A stretch of 64,000 nt of DNA from Marinoscillum sp964351625 (GTDB lineage Bacteria; Bacteroidota; Bacteroidia; Cytophagales; Cyclobacteriaceae), in assembly GCA_964351625.1 (NCBI GenBank), contig CAYGOV010000013.1, positions 72,559-136,558 on the forward strand, in the 5' to 3' direction. Shown here one piece after another: positions 42,761 to 52,835 of the stretch. The notes beneath the pieces were generated by a model. That model saw only the letters and a list, made by a program, of their open reading frames with translations. It was not told where the DNA came from and did not search any database. The position numbers and the translations under genes are program-made. The first letter of the stretch is position 1, and the number at the start of each line of letters is the position of its first letter.

Positions 42761-45700
42761 ATGAAGCAGATCCTTTCATATGGTTTAATGTTCATTCTGA
42801 GTTGTCTTCTTGGCTTTTCAGTAATGGGGCAGTCTTCCATGAAAAGAGGATATCTCTATATAAAGCTCAGCCTTAAGGCTATTCCAAGTGCTGCGAATAG
42901 TACTAGGAGCTTCAGCCTTTCCAATATTGAAGGAATTGAGCAATACAATGCAGTGAAGCCGATCAATAAGTCAGGTAGGTCTGTGCCTTCAGTACTTGAT
43001 GGTCTTTACAAGGTGAAAGTGAACGACGATGCTGACATTCCATCACTTTGTGCAAAGCTCTCGAAAGAACCTAATGTGATTTATGCAGAGCCGATTGTTG
43101 AATTCCCGTTGCTTTATACACCGAGTGACCCAAATGCTTCTGACGGAAACCAAAGCTATCTAAGTGTCATTAAAGCGTTTGAGGCTTGGGATGTGACCAA
43201 AGGTGATGATTTGCATGTCATTGGTATCATTGATTCGGGTCTTGACTTCAATCACGATGACATTATTTCTAAAATTTTCATCAATTCAGCGGATATCCCA
43301 AATGGGATAGATGACGATGGCAATGGCTACATAGATGATTACCGCGGTTATGATTTTTCCAGCAATGATACAAGCGCACAATGCATCAGAAGTTTTCATG
43401 GAAATCGAGTAGGGGGATTGGCCGGTGCGGACACTGATAATGCTTTTGGGATAGCTGGTATGGGCTTCAATGCCAAAATAGCTGCACTGAAGGCTTACAA
43501 TGAAAACACTAACCTAATTGATGCTGGGTATGAGGCCATCCTTTACGCTGCGGAGATGGGTTTCGATGTGGTTAATTTATCCTATGGGTCTCCCTATGCT
43601 TACAGTCAAGCAGGTCAGGATTTGATCAACTATGCTGTGATGGAAAAGAACATGGTGGTTGTGGCTGCTGCTGGCAATTCCAACAAAAATGAACCCTACT
43701 ATCCTGCTAGTTTTCAGAACGTACTGTCGGTAGCTGCCACAAGCGTTGATGATGTCAAATCTAGTTTTAGTACCTATAGTCCTCTTGTAGATCTCGTAGC
43801 ACCCGGCACTTCGATCTACTCTACTTTTAAGCTCAATGGGTTTGCCTCAGACAATGGAACTTCCTACAGCTCACCACTTGTAGCTGGTACGGCAGCATTG
43901 GTCAAGGCCGCTTTCCCGAATTACAATGCATTGCAAATCATGGAGCAAATAAGGGTGACCACTGATGATATTTATGATAAAAACCCATCGTATGAAGGTT
44001 TATTAGGAAGTGGAAGGTTAAATGCCTATCGAGCCGTTTCTGAAACCAATACCCAATCTGCACGCATGGAGAACATGACTTTTTCTGCCACCAATGGTAA
44101 ATTGATTTATGCTTCAGATACAGTCACGATTGCTTTTGATGTGACAAATTATCTGCTACTTATTCAGAATCTAAAATTATCCTTTAGTAGCCAATCGCCT
44201 TATGTTGACTTTCTGGAGCCGGAGATCTCCTTTGGCAATCTAGCAACACTGACCACACAATCTTATACTTCCAAGTTTCTGAAAATTACGGAAGATCTAC
44301 CAAGTGAAACGAACATATTGATCAAGGTAAGTCTTACCGGCACTGGCTATTCTGATGTTCAGTATTTTGAGATAAGTGCAGGCCCAAAATCCTATTTATT
44401 TGACAATGGTCACATGGCTATGATGCTTCGCGATGATGGCGCTATTAATTCCTCAACAGGTCTCTCTAGCAATTTTGATTTGAAATGGAAGGATGAATCT
44501 GTGGCTATCACTCAAGGGATATTTGTTTCGAAAGATGAGACAATGGTGGCTGATAATCTTGTTGATGAGATTGGTCAGTATACATTCAGCAATGACTTCT
44601 CAGCGAGGCAAACTTTTGAGATTAAGGATGGTGTGTTTTCAGATTTTCAAATTTCTACCTCATTTGAAGAAACGACCCAGAATGGTATCGGCATAGCCAT
44701 TGAACAAAGTACCATCTCTAATGCGTCTGAAGACTTTCTAGTACAAACCTACCGTCTTGCCAATCAAACCAGTGATTCACTGAAGAATCTGTCATTTGGA
44801 TATTACACTGATTGGTATCTCAGGACATTCACGCAAAATCGTGCGTATTTCGATAGTTCTTCTCAAATATTGATGGCTTTTGACAAGGACAGTACACTTT
44901 ACGCAGGGATAAAAGTCATAGGAGATGTGAAGCCTCGCTACCATGCGTTGGACATTGACAGTCTCAACGGCAATCAAATGGATACTCAAGCAGCTTTGGA
45001 TGATGATTTGCTTTTCGCATTGTCTCAATTAGAGCCTTTTGACAGTGCTGGACAGCTAGGAGATGGAAATGATATTGCATCATTAGCTATAGCAGATTCT
45101 ATAAACTTGGGTCCAAAAGCTAGTAAAAGCGTCGCCTTTCTATTGGCTATTGCTGACAACAAAGCAGAATTGATCAGTAAAATGTCCCAAGCCGAAACTT
45201 TGTATTCGTCATATCTAGCTAATATACCAATTATGGAGACTTTCTACAGCTGTAAAGGTGCCTCAGTTTACGTAAACCCATCTTCTGGATCGAGTTACCG
45301 CTTTTATAGTGATTACTTAGGCGAACAATTGATTGCCACCAGTGATTCCCTTCTGGTAAGTAATATTATTGGCGACACCACATTCTTTGTGAAGAATATG
45401 GATGGAGATTATGAAGGTAAACTGGAACGTGTTGACGTTATTCTAAAGGATTTTGTGGCCGATTTCATCGTTGATAAAGACACTGCTTATTTAGAAAATA
45501 ACATAGCGCTCATCACCTTTACCGATATGAGTTTTGAACCAATCAGCTGGTTATGGGATTTCGGTAATGGTAGCCAAACCAGTCAGCAAAGTCCATCAGT
45601 ATATTTCACTCAGACTGGAAACTATACCGTGAAACTGACAATTCAGAGCAAATCTGGCTGCATCGATTCATTCAGCAAAAAGGTCGTTATTGCCAAACGT

Positions 45701-46912
45701 CCAGCAGATCCAATCATACTGGATAGCTACGTCTGTTATGGAGATTCCATTAGGGTGTTCTCGCCATATGCAGATAGCATTGCTTTATATAGTGGTATTG
45801 ATAATACCCAGCCGTTTGCTATTGGTAGGGCGGTATGGATCAGGAATATCACTACAGATACGGTTCTGTATGCAAAGAATATTACAGGTCCTTTTGAAAG
45901 TGAAAAATACCCTTTTCGCATATATGTAAATGAACCAAAGGCCTCATTTTCATATGCTCCAGACACGCTATCTTCAAGTATTGGCGCAGTTTTTACAAAC
46001 AATGATTACCTCAATACATCATCCAAATGGTATATCGATAGTGAATTGATAAGTACTTTGGATACCTTTTATACGGCAGTTAGTTCTGAAACGCTTTCTA
46101 TTTCCCTTGAGGTCATAAATGAACAAGGCTGTAAAGATTCCGTACATCAAAATCTGCTTTTCAAACAATCACCTCTACCAACGCTTGTATTTGAGCAACC
46201 ATGTCAGAATGAAGCCTTAAAACTCGAGCCTCAAAATGGGACGATATTCGGATTGTTCGCAAATGAAAATTTAACCCAATCAATTCAAAAAGGAAGGAGC
46301 CTTACTATTGAGGAGGGCATATTGGACAAGGCAACGACTGTTTATCTAGTCGGGTTAGATAGCATTCTTCCCTCTCAAGTTTTGCCTATAAATATTCAAC
46401 CCATTGAATTTAGTTTTGAAATCATAGCCAGTCACGACACTCTTTATCTTGATGAGACCAATTCATTGGAATTATCTTCATCGATTACTTTGAGTAAATA
46501 TGAATGGTTTGTAGATAATCAATTGGTAGAAATCATCAGTAACCCCACATTGTTTTTTAATGCAACGGGTACTTATGAAATCAAACTTACTGGGAAAGAT
46601 GAGCATGGATGTAGTGCAAGCGATACATACAATGTTCGTGTGCTCAATACTAGAATATTACCTGGTCTACTAGCAGTAGAAAGGGACTTTATCGAAATTT
46701 ATCCAAACCCAACTCATGGCGAGGTTGCGCTATCAACGATTGGTGTTGAAAAGATCTACTTGACAAACCTTAGTGGGGCAGAAGTGGGAAATTATGAAGT
46801 AAATGTTGATAGAATAGAATTGCAATTGGGTCATTTACCAAAAGGGGTATATATCCTCCAATTGCACTTTCATGAAGGGGCAATAAAATCTCAAAAACTC
46901 ATTCTGCAATAA
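42761..46912 (+). CDS. T9SS-secreted subtilase (peptidase S8) with PKD domains
   Basis: 1383 residues. Signal peptide and an inhibitor-like prodomain (to about 115) precede the catalytic domain: Asp158 in IIDSGLDFNHDD, His213 in SFHGNRVGGLAG (the usual HGTHVAG is altered), and Ser368 in GTSYSSPLVAG. After residue 430 comes a long beta-rich region, a PKD domain at about 900-975 (WLWDFGNGSQTSQQSPSVYFTQTGNYTVKL), further Ig/PKD-like repeats, and the sorting domain IEIYPNPTHGEVALS...KGVYILQLHFHEGAIKSQKLILQ. Secreted by T9SS as a protease. Starts four bases after the SDR gene and ends eight bases from a convergent T9SS gene. Confidence 0.92.
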   Translation: MKQILSYGLMFILSCLLGFSVMGQSSMKRGYLYIKLSLKAIPSAANSTRSFSLSNIEGIEQYNAVKPINKSGRSVPSVLDGLYKVKVNDDADIPSLCAKLSKEPNVIYAEPIVEFPLLYTPSDPNASDGNQSYLSVIKAFEAWDVTKGDDLHVIGIIDSGLDFNHDDIISKIFINSADIPNGIDDDGNGYIDDYRGYDFSSNDTSAQCIRSFHGNRVGGLAGADTDNAFGIAGMGFNAKIAALKAYNENTNLIDAGYEAILYAAEMGFDVVNLSYGSPYAYSQAGQDLINYAVMEKNMVVVAAAGNSNKNEPYYPASFQNVLSVAATSVDDVKSSFSTYSPLVDLVAPGTSIYSTFKLNGFASDNGTSYSSPLVAGTAALVKAAFPNYNALQIMEQIRVTTDDIYDKNPSYEGLLGSGRLNAYRAVSETNTQSARMENMTFSATNGKLIYASDTVTIAFDVTNYLLLIQNLKLSFSSQSPYVDFLEPEISFGNLATLTTQSYTSKFLKITEDLPSETNILIKVSLTGTGYSDVQYFEISAGPKSYLFDNGHMAMMLRDDGAINSSTGLSSNFDLKWKDESVAITQGIFVSKDETMVADNLVDEIGQYTFSNDFSARQTFEIKDGVFSDFQISTSFEETTQNGIGIAIEQSTISNASEDFLVQTYRLANQTSDSLKNLSFGYYTDWYLRTFTQNRAYFDSSSQILMAFDKDSTLYAGIKVIGDVKPRYHALDIDSLNGNQMDTQAALDDDLLFALSQLEPFDSAGQLGDGNDIASLAIADSINLGPKASKSVAFLLAIADNKAELISKMSQAETLYSSYLANIPIMETFYSCKGASVYVNPSSGSSYRFYSDYLGEQLIATSDSLLVSNIIGDTTFFVKNMDGDYEGKLERVDVILKDFVADFIVDKDTAYLENNIALITFTDMSFEPISWLWDFGNGSQTSQQSPSVYFTQTGNYTVKLTIQSKSGCIDSFSKKVVIAKRPADPIILDSYVCYGDSIRVFSPYADSIALYSGIDNTQPFAIGRAVWIRNITTDTVLYAKNITGPFESEKYPFRIYVNEPKASFSYAPDTLSSSIGAVFTNNDYLNTSSKWYIDSELISTLDTFYTAVSSETLSISLEVINEQGCKDSVHQNLLFKQSPLPTLVFEQPCQNEALKLEPQNGTIFGLFANENLTQSIQKGRSLTIEEGILDKATTVYLVGLDSILPSQVLPINIQPIEFSFEIIASHDTLYLDETNSLELSSSITLSKYEWFVDNQLVEIISNPTLFFNATGTYEIKLTGKDEHGCSASDTYNVRVLNTRILPGLLAVERDFIEIYPNPTHGEVALSTIGVEKIYLTNLSGAEVGNYEVNVDRIELQLGHLPKGVYILQLHFHEGAIKSQKLILQ

Positions 46913-46920
46913 AAGCGGAC

Positions 46921-48081
46921 TCAATTTTGAATGACGAACTTCTTAGTAAATGACTCACCTTTTGTATCGATAAACTTCAAGATATAAGCTCCATTTTTCA
47001 AATCACTTACATCGAGTGAGTAACGGAAGATCCCTTCACTGGTTAAGTTACTTTTGACATTGTCCACTTTACCACCTTTAAGGTCGTATAAGTAAGCATT
47101 TTCAATATACAAAGGATATGCACCTACAAGACTTGCTTTTCCTTGAGTGACCAATGTTGGATAAATGTCTACTGTATTAGTAGCTGTAACATCTGAAATT
47201 TCGATTCTTTTAGCTGGGAAATACTCAAATGCGCCATCATAATCTACTTGAAGCAACCTGTAGAAGGACACATTGGCTTCAGGGGAAATATCAATGTATT
47301 CATAGGTGCTCAAAGTTTGTGTTGTTCCGTTTCCACCTATTTCTGCAATAGGGTAGAAGGACTTGCCATCTTCCGAACGCTCGAGGACAAAGTAGTCATT
47401 GTCTTTCTCAGAAACAGTAGACCAAGATACAGCCACCCCATTATTTACTGCTAAGTCAAATGTTAGCAGATCGACTGGAAGTGGAACCGATCCTCCACCA
47501 TTGATGTAATCTTCAATATCTTCGAGAATATTACCATCACCTGCATTCGAAAGCTCTTCTATTGTCTTTTTAGTCCCACCTTCTTCTACTATAGTACCGC
47601 TAATATTGGAAGTGGTTCCATCAGAATAAATCTGTCCAGTACCACCAAAACCGTTTCCACCTGAATTAGCTGCTCCAATATTGCCCTTTACCACCAAGAC
47701 CCCATCAATTGATCCTGCAGATTGATTTTTACCCATATTCAGGTTTCCAAGAATAACTAAATATGCACCAGCTCCAACATTTAACTCAGCGAAACCCTTT
47801 TGTGCACTAAATGTAACATCCCCATTAACAATAAGAGTACCACTCGTCACAGTTAAAGTTCTAGTATTAGCGTTAGCAAATGATAGTGAAGATGCAACAA
47901 TCTCATCTTGTATATCTGCGATATTAACAACTGGAAAATTCAAACCAGTTATCCCTGGAGAGGTTCCTCCTACCCAATTAGTACCATCCGTCCATTGTCC
48001 ACCAGAATTAGCAGTCTGGGCAACCAACGAACTACTGAATAAGAAAGTTGTGATTATAAAGTATAAAACAATTCTTTTCAT
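46921..48081 (-). CDS. T9SS-secreted protein with short beta-helix region
   Basis: 386 residues. Signal peptide ends near LVAQ. The middle (about 25-180) has WTDGTNWVGG and beta-strand repeats (TLTVTSGTLIVNGDVTFSAQ, VVKGNIGAANSGGNGFGGTG). The module LPVDLLTFDLAVNNGVAVSWSTVSEKDNDYFVLERSEDGKSF...FYRLLQVDYDGAFEYFP, then a T9SS-type end NGAYILKFIDTKGESFTKKFVIQN, match the protein at 19746. Likely a surface-exposed protein. Its expression could be independent of the convergent protease, which ends eight bases away. Confidence 0.85.
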   Translation of the reverse strand: MKRIVLYFIITTFLFSSSLVAQTANSGGQWTDGTNWVGGTSPGITGLNFPVVNIADIQDEIVASSLSFANANTRTLTVTSGTLIVNGDVTFSAQKGFAELNVGAGAYLVILGNLNMGKNQSAGSIDGVLVVKGNIGAANSGGNGFGGTGQIYSDGTTSNISGTIVEEGGTKKTIEELSNAGDGNILEDIEDYINGGGSVPLPVDLLTFDLAVNNGVAVSWSTVSEKDNDYFVLERSEDGKSFYPIAEIGGNGTTQTLSTYEYIDISPEANVSFYRLLQVDYDGAFEYFPAKRIEISDVTATNTVDIYPTLVTQGKASLVGAYPLYIENAYLYDLKGGKVDNVKSNLTSEGIFRYSLDVSDLKNGAYILKFIDTKGESFTKKFVIQN

Positions 48082-48223
48082 AGCATTTTTTAACTGCGTA
48101 TTACAAAGATACGTACTAAACCATCTATTTGGATTTATGGTTAATAGTATTCGATGATTCTACCTTCTTAAACGACAAATCTCCTTAAAACCCTACTAAT
48201 TATCTTTATTATCCTATAACACT

Positions 48224-48931
48224 TTAATCTTGTTGTGCAAAAACCTTCTTTAAAAGATCAGTAGTGCGTTGCACAGGATCTTGACGAATAGCTTTTTCTT
48301 GGTCAGCTACCAGGCTAAACAAACCCTGCAAAGCTCGCTCAGTTGCATAATCTTCCAAATTGGGATTTACATCATCCACGAATGGAATCTTGTTGTAAGT
48401 AGTAATCAAGTCACCGTAATATTTAGTTGCATTGGTGTTGTCCAAAGCTTTCTTGATCACAGGTAGGAACTTAGCTTTCAAATCAGCTGAAGTATTAGCT
48501 TTTAGATATTGAGTTGCTGCATTGTCCTCACCTTTTAAAATTCCCCAAGCGTCTTGAACACTCATGCCACGAATTGCATTTATGAATATAGGTGCTGCTT
48601 CTTTTGCTGCTTGCTCGGCACCTTCATTTAGTGTCTTCACAAACTTATCCACCTCACCGCCAAGACCTAAGCTACGCAGCTTGTCTTCTACCTTTTGTAC
48701 ATCAGGCGGAAATGGGATTTTGATAGCTGGATTTCCGAAAAATCCATTCGCTTGGGAAGCTTTTGAAGTACTGACGTTTGCACCTTTTATCAAGGCTTCT
48801 TTGAGACCAGAGATCACCTGATCTGTGGTGAGCTCATCAGTTTCGAGGTAATCACCAATAGTCTGTTGTATTTGCTGCACTGTGCAGCTCGAAAAAATCA
48901 AAAGAAGAACGAAGAGCTTAAGTATTCTCAT
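48224..48931 (-). CDS. DUF4197 lipoprotein
   Basis: 235 residues from ATG 48931 (the frame continues to 49000). Lipoprotein leader MRILKLFVLLLIFSSC. The DUF4197 pattern is clear: LTTDQVISGLKEALIKGANVSTSKASQANGFFGNPAIKIPFP...RGMSVQDAWGILKGEDNAATQYLK...NLEDYATERALQGLFSLVADQEKAIRQDPVQRTTDLLKKVF. Periplasmic; function unknown. Divergent from cinA with a 77-bp gap. Confidence 0.9.
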   Translation of the reverse strand: MRILKLFVLLLIFSSCTVQQIQQTIGDYLETDELTTDQVISGLKEALIKGANVSTSKASQANGFFGNPAIKIPFPPDVQKVEDKLRSLGLGGEVDKFVKTLNEGAEQAAKEAAPIFINAIRGMSVQDAWGILKGEDNAATQYLKANTSADLKAKFLPVIKKALDNTNATKYYGDLITTYNKIPFVDDVNPNLEDYATERALQGLFSLVADQEKAIRQDPVQRTTDLLKKVFAQQD

Positions 48932-49008
48932 TGTATAAAGTTTATATCTATTTTGCGTGCACAAATCTAGTTGAATAACCCAATAGTTTATTCGGAGCAA
49001 GAAAACAT

Positions 49009-50256
49009 ATGGCGGCCATAGCAGAAATAATATCCATAGGTGATGAAATCCTTTACGGACAGACTTTAGACACTAACTCACATTGGATCAGTGGTAAACT
49101 GGATGAGATAGGTATCAAAGTGCGGAGGAAAATTACCATTGGTGATGAGCGCGAAGAGATACTTTCGGCGCTTAAGGATTCTTCGGAAAGAGTAGATATA
49201 ATATTGATTACAGGTGGCTTAGGCCCAACAAGTGATGACCTCACCAAGCCTTTACTAGCAGAATATTTTGGAGTGGGTTACACATTTCATCCTGACGTAC
49301 TAGAGCATATCACAGAGTTATTCAATAGACGTGGGAGAGATGTGACCGAGGTGAATCGACTGCAAGCGGAACTCCCGTCAAATTGTGAGAAAATCCACAA
49401 CCCGTTGGGCACAGCTCCGGCAATGTGGTTTGATGAAAACAATACGATATATGTTTCCATGCCTGGTGTCCCTTATGAAATGAAACGAATGATGGAGGAG
49501 ACGATTCTTCCTAAACTTCATGAGAAGTTCAGTGATGCCGTGATCCATCATAAAATCATAAAGACAGTTGGAATAGGCGAATCATCACTTTCAGAAATGA
49601 TAGTAGATTGGGAAAAGGCATTACCCAAGAGCATTAAGCTTGCTTACCTGCCCACTTTTGGTCAGGTAAAACTTAGACTTACAGCAATTGGTGATAACCT
49701 AAGCGAATTGGAAGCTTTTATAGATGTAGAAGTGAAAAAGCTCATCCCAATCATCGAAGAATATGTCTATGGATATGATGATGATGAATTGGAAGAAGTG
49801 ATTGGCGACATGCTTTTGAGGGCAGATCAGACAATCGCTTTTGCCGAAAGCTGCACTGGAGGATATATTTCACATTTGATCACCGCTGTAGCAGGAAGTT
49901 CGGCTTACTATCTAGGCAGCATCGTATCATATGCTTATGATGTGAAAGTCAATTCTTTGGATGTGGATCGTCACATGATGGAAACTGAGGGTGCAGTAAG
50001 CGAAGGGGTGGTCTTGCAAATGGCAAAAAGTGTGAGAGAAAAACTCGGCGCTGATGTTGGACTGTCTGTAAGTGGTATTGCCGGGCCGGGTGGGGGCACC
50101 GAAGATAAACCTGTGGGCACGGTATGGATTGCCTATTCTGATAGGTACAAAACCATTGCTAAAAAATTTAATTTTACTAAAAACAGAGAACTCAATATCA
50201 AGCTCAGCGCCCTCAGCGCCCTCAATATGTTCAGAATCAACTTTTCGGGGAATTAG
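49009..50256 (+). CDS. cinA: CinA-like competence/damage-inducible protein
   Basis: 415 residues with both domains: N-terminal MoaB/MoeA-like domain (AEIISIGDEILYGQTLDTNSHWIS, TGGLGPTSDDLTK) and C-terminal nicotinamide-nucleotide amidase (PncC) domain with catalytic Ser in AESCTGGYISHLIT and ADVGLSVSGIAGPGGGTEDKPVGTVWIA. Recycles nicotinamide mononucleotide to the NAD pathway; the name refers to competence in streptococci. Followed 53 bp on by the E2 gene, probably one operon. Confidence 0.95.
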   Translation: MAAIAEIISIGDEILYGQTLDTNSHWISGKLDEIGIKVRRKITIGDEREEILSALKDSSERVDIILITGGLGPTSDDLTKPLLAEYFGVGYTFHPDVLEHITELFNRRGRDVTEVNRLQAELPSNCEKIHNPLGTAPAMWFDENNTIYVSMPGVPYEMKRMMEETILPKLHEKFSDAVIHHKIIKTVGIGESSLSEMIVDWEKALPKSIKLAYLPTFGQVKLRLTAIGDNLSELEAFIDVEVKKLIPIIEEYVYGYDDDELEEVIGDMLLRADQTIAFAESCTGGYISHLITAVAGSSAYYLGSIVSYAYDVKVNSLDVDRHMMETEGAVSEGVVLQMAKSVREKLGADVGLSVSGIAGPGGGTEDKPVGTVWIAYSDRYKTIAKKFNFTKNRELNIKLSALSALNMFRINFSGN

Positions 50257-50309
50257 CTGAATTAAGTAACTTTACGTCACCCAAAAATGAACAATTAACA
50301 AAATATTCT

Positions 50310-51596
50310 ATGGCTACTGTGGAGTTATTGATGCCCAAAATGGGCGAGAGTGTAATGGAAGGCACCGTGCTTTCTTGGCTCAAAGCTGTTGGTGATACTA
50401 TCGAGGAAGATGAATCGATATTGGAGGTAGCCACAGACAAAGTGGATACTGAAATTCCCTCTACACATGGAGGTGTTTTAAAGGAGATCCTAGCACAAGA
50501 GGGAGATGTTGTCGAAGTAGGCAAACCAATTGCAATTATTGAAACTGAGGCGAAAGTATCTGCTTCTTCAAAATCAGAAGTTAAGGAAGAAAGTACCCAT
50601 GATGCTGTTGCTCAAGCAGAGCAAATTATAGAAAAGGCCAAGAGCGCAACAGCTATCGCCGTTCCTGCCAAAGTAGGGGATAAGTTTTTCTCACCTTTAG
50701 TGAGGAATATAGCTAAAGAAGAGGGCATCAGTCTAGAAGAACTTTCTAGTATCAAAGGTTCCGGAAAGGATAATCGGGTCACCAAAGAAGATATCCTCGA
50801 CTACTTAAAACATAAGAATGAGAGCCCAGCGCCTATATCGGCAAAATCTAAACCCGCACCAGCTCCTGCTCCTGTAGTAATGAGTGGGGAGGATGAGATC
50901 ATCCAAATGGATCGCATGCGTAAAATGATTGCTGAGCGCATGCTAGCTTCCAAACAAACTGCTCCTCATGTTACTTCCTTTGTGGAGGCAGATGTGACAG
51001 AAATAGTTCATTGGAGAGGCAAGATGAAAAAAGTCTTTGCAGAGCGAGAGGGTCAAGCATTGACATATACACCCATCATGATTGAAGCGGTGGTGAAGGC
51101 CATCAAAGATTATCCAATGATTAATATCCAAGTGGATGGAGATAAAATCATCAAAAAGAAAAGTATCAATATTGGCCTGGCCGTTGCTTTGCCGTCTGGT
51201 AATCTGATAGTCCCAGTGATTCATAACGCTGATCAACTTAGTTTGGTAGGGTTGACCCAAAAAGTAAATGATCTAGCTCGAAGAGCAAGAGAAAATGCTT
51301 TGAAACCAGATGACCTGCAAGGTGGTACTTACACAGTGTCCAACGTAGGCTCATTCGGAAATGTAATGGGGACACCTATCATCATGCAGCCACAAGTTGG
51401 AATTCTCGCTTTAGGCGCAATTCAGAAAAAGCCAGCAGTCATTGAAACGCCACAAGGAGATTTCATTGGTATCCGGCAGAAGATGTTTTTGTCACATAGC
51501 TATGACCACAGAGTAGTGGATGGAGCATTAGGCGGGATGTTCGTTCGAAGAGTAGCTGATTACCTTGAGGCTTTCGATAAAAATAGGACTATTTAA
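50310..51596 (+). CDS. 2-oxo acid dehydrogenase E2 (dihydrolipoamide acyltransferase)
   Basis: 428 residues: lipoyl domain with Lys44 in EVATDKVDTEIPS, a linker of Ala/Pro type, a peripheral-subunit-binding domain (FFSPLVRNIAKEEGISLEELSSIKGSGKDNRVTKEDIL) and the catalytic domain with HxxxD in SYDHRVVDGALGG. It transfers acyl groups from lipoamide to CoA in pyruvate, branched-chain or 2-oxoglutarate dehydrogenase complexes; the linker and the local context do not identify which. No E1/E3 gene is adjacent. A strong terminator follows. Confidence 0.92.
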   Translation: MATVELLMPKMGESVMEGTVLSWLKAVGDTIEEDESILEVATDKVDTEIPSTHGGVLKEILAQEGDVVEVGKPIAIIETEAKVSASSKSEVKEESTHDAVAQAEQIIEKAKSATAIAVPAKVGDKFFSPLVRNIAKEEGISLEELSSIKGSGKDNRVTKEDILDYLKHKNESPAPISAKSKPAPAPAPVVMSGEDEIIQMDRMRKMIAERMLASKQTAPHVTSFVEADVTEIVHWRGKMKKVFAEREGQALTYTPIMIEAVVKAIKDYPMINIQVDGDKIIKKKSINIGLAVALPSGNLIVPVIHNADQLSLVGLTQKVNDLARRARENALKPDDLQGGTYTVSNVGSFGNVMGTPIIMQPQVGILALGAIQKKPAVIETPQGDFIGIRQKMFLSHSYDHRVVDGALGGMFVRRVADYLEAFDKNRTI

Positions 51597-51614
51597 AAAG
51601 CGTATAAACTCATG

Positions 51615-51653
51615 AAATAGCCTCATCCCGAAAGGGATGAGGCTATTTTTTTT
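51615..51653 (+). terminator. Intrinsic terminator after the E2 gene
   Basis: 15-bp stem AAATAGCCTCATCCC / GGGATGAGGCTATTT with a GAAA loop, continuing into T8 counting the stem T run. 18 bases past the E2 stop. Confidence 0.95.
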
Positions 51654-51793
51654 GAAAAATCAATTGATTAATACTGAATGTACTTTGCCTATTAGATCAA
51701 AGCGGTGCTCAGACATATTAAGTATTATGGTAATTTGACTGATCTTGATATTTATCATTCTTAGCGTTGAACAATTACTCCCTCATAACTAGT

Positions 51794-51801
51794 TATCTTT
51801 G
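51794..51801 (+). promoter_or_regulatory. Candidate Bacteroidota -7 element of the desaturase gene
   Basis: TATCTTTG fits the TAnnTTTG -7 consensus. The nearest upstream TTG (51767-51769) is 24 bases away, longer than the usual 19-21, so this is tentative. If right, the transcript starts inside the longer open frame and rules out translation from 51767. Confidence 0.4.
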
Positions 51802-51835
51802 TATTGCTAAACAGAACGCTTTTAAGAGCGTTATT

Positions 51836-52786
51836 ATGGTTTTACCAAATACAACAGAAATGTCCGATACTGCTGCAGAACCCAGAGTACTGAATAAACC
51901 AAAGCTGAGTAAGGAAATAAGCTTTACAATTGTCCATCTGCTTCCATTGTTGGCTATCTACACTGGTGCCACATTCTTTGATTGGATGGTATGTATATTC
52001 CTCTACTTCATGAGGATGTTTTGGATCACAGGTGGTTATCACCGCTACTTTGCTCATCGCTCTTATAAGACTTCACGTTGGTTCCAGTTTGTGATTGCCT
52101 TCATGGCGCAAACTTCTGCACAGAAAGGAGCACTTTGGTGGGCAGGACATCACCGTGTGCATCACCGTACCAGTGATACTTACGATGATCCACATTCTAT
52201 GAAACATTATGGCTTTTGGTATTCGCATGTTGGTTGGATTATAGGACCAGACTATAAGGAAACTGACTATAAAGTCATTGCAGACTACTCCAAATATCCG
52301 GAGCTAGTTTGGCTCAATAAGCACTATCTCGTCCCACCAGTGATCCTAGCATTGACAGTGATGGCGCTTGGTGGTATCGTAAATGGTGGTAGCATATTAG
52401 CAATGTTCACTAGTGCTGGTTTTTCGACTCTATTCATTGGATTCTTCCTGAGTACAGTGGTGCTGTATCATGGTACTTTCAGTATCAACTCTATCATGCA
52501 CAAGTTTGGTAAGCAGCGATATGTCTCTAATGATGAATCAAAAAACAATTTGATCCTGGCTTTGATTACTATGGGTGAAGGTTGGCATAACAATCACCAC
52601 TATTACGAAGTGGCAGCACGTCAAGGATTCTTTTGGTGGGAGATAGATATCACCTATTACATCCTTCGGATTTTTGCCTTCTTCGGACTGGTCTGGGAAT
52701 TGAAAGAAGTACCTGACCATATCAAGTATTCAAAAAATAAAGAGGAGGCCAAGGCTTTAGCTAAAAAGGCAAAAGAAGCAGCCTAA
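51836..52786 (+). CDS. Fatty acyl-CoA desaturase (delta-9 type)
   Basis: 316 residues from ATG 51836 (the frame opens at 51767; a TAnnTTTG element inside the extension argues against it). Membrane di-iron desaturase with all three His boxes: HRYFAH, HHRVHH and GEGWHNNHH, and two pairs of hydrophobic helices (VHLLPLLAIYTGATFFDWMVCIFLYF and others). It introduces a cis double bond into fatty acyl chains, controlling membrane fluidity. Between the E2 and CDF genes, with 49 bp to the latter. Confidence 0.94.
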   Translation: MVLPNTTEMSDTAAEPRVLNKPKLSKEISFTIVHLLPLLAIYTGATFFDWMVCIFLYFMRMFWITGGYHRYFAHRSYKTSRWFQFVIAFMAQTSAQKGALWWAGHHRVHHRTSDTYDDPHSMKHYGFWYSHVGWIIGPDYKETDYKVIADYSKYPELVWLNKHYLVPPVILALTVMALGGIVNGGSILAMFTSAGFSTLFIGFFLSTVVLYHGTFSINSIMHKFGKQRYVSNDESKNNLILALITMGEGWHNNHHYYEVAARQGFFWWEIDITYYILRIFAFFGLVWELKEVPDHIKYSKNKEEAKALAKKAKEAA

Positions 52787-52835
52787 CTTAGATTGCCTAA
52801 TCTTCAAGTGCCCTTCTTCATATCATAACAAGAAT

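Noticed and set aside
48962..48969. Promoter TAGATTTG (minus) before DUF4197
   Set aside because: The only nearby TTG is 11 bases away; spacing does not fit.
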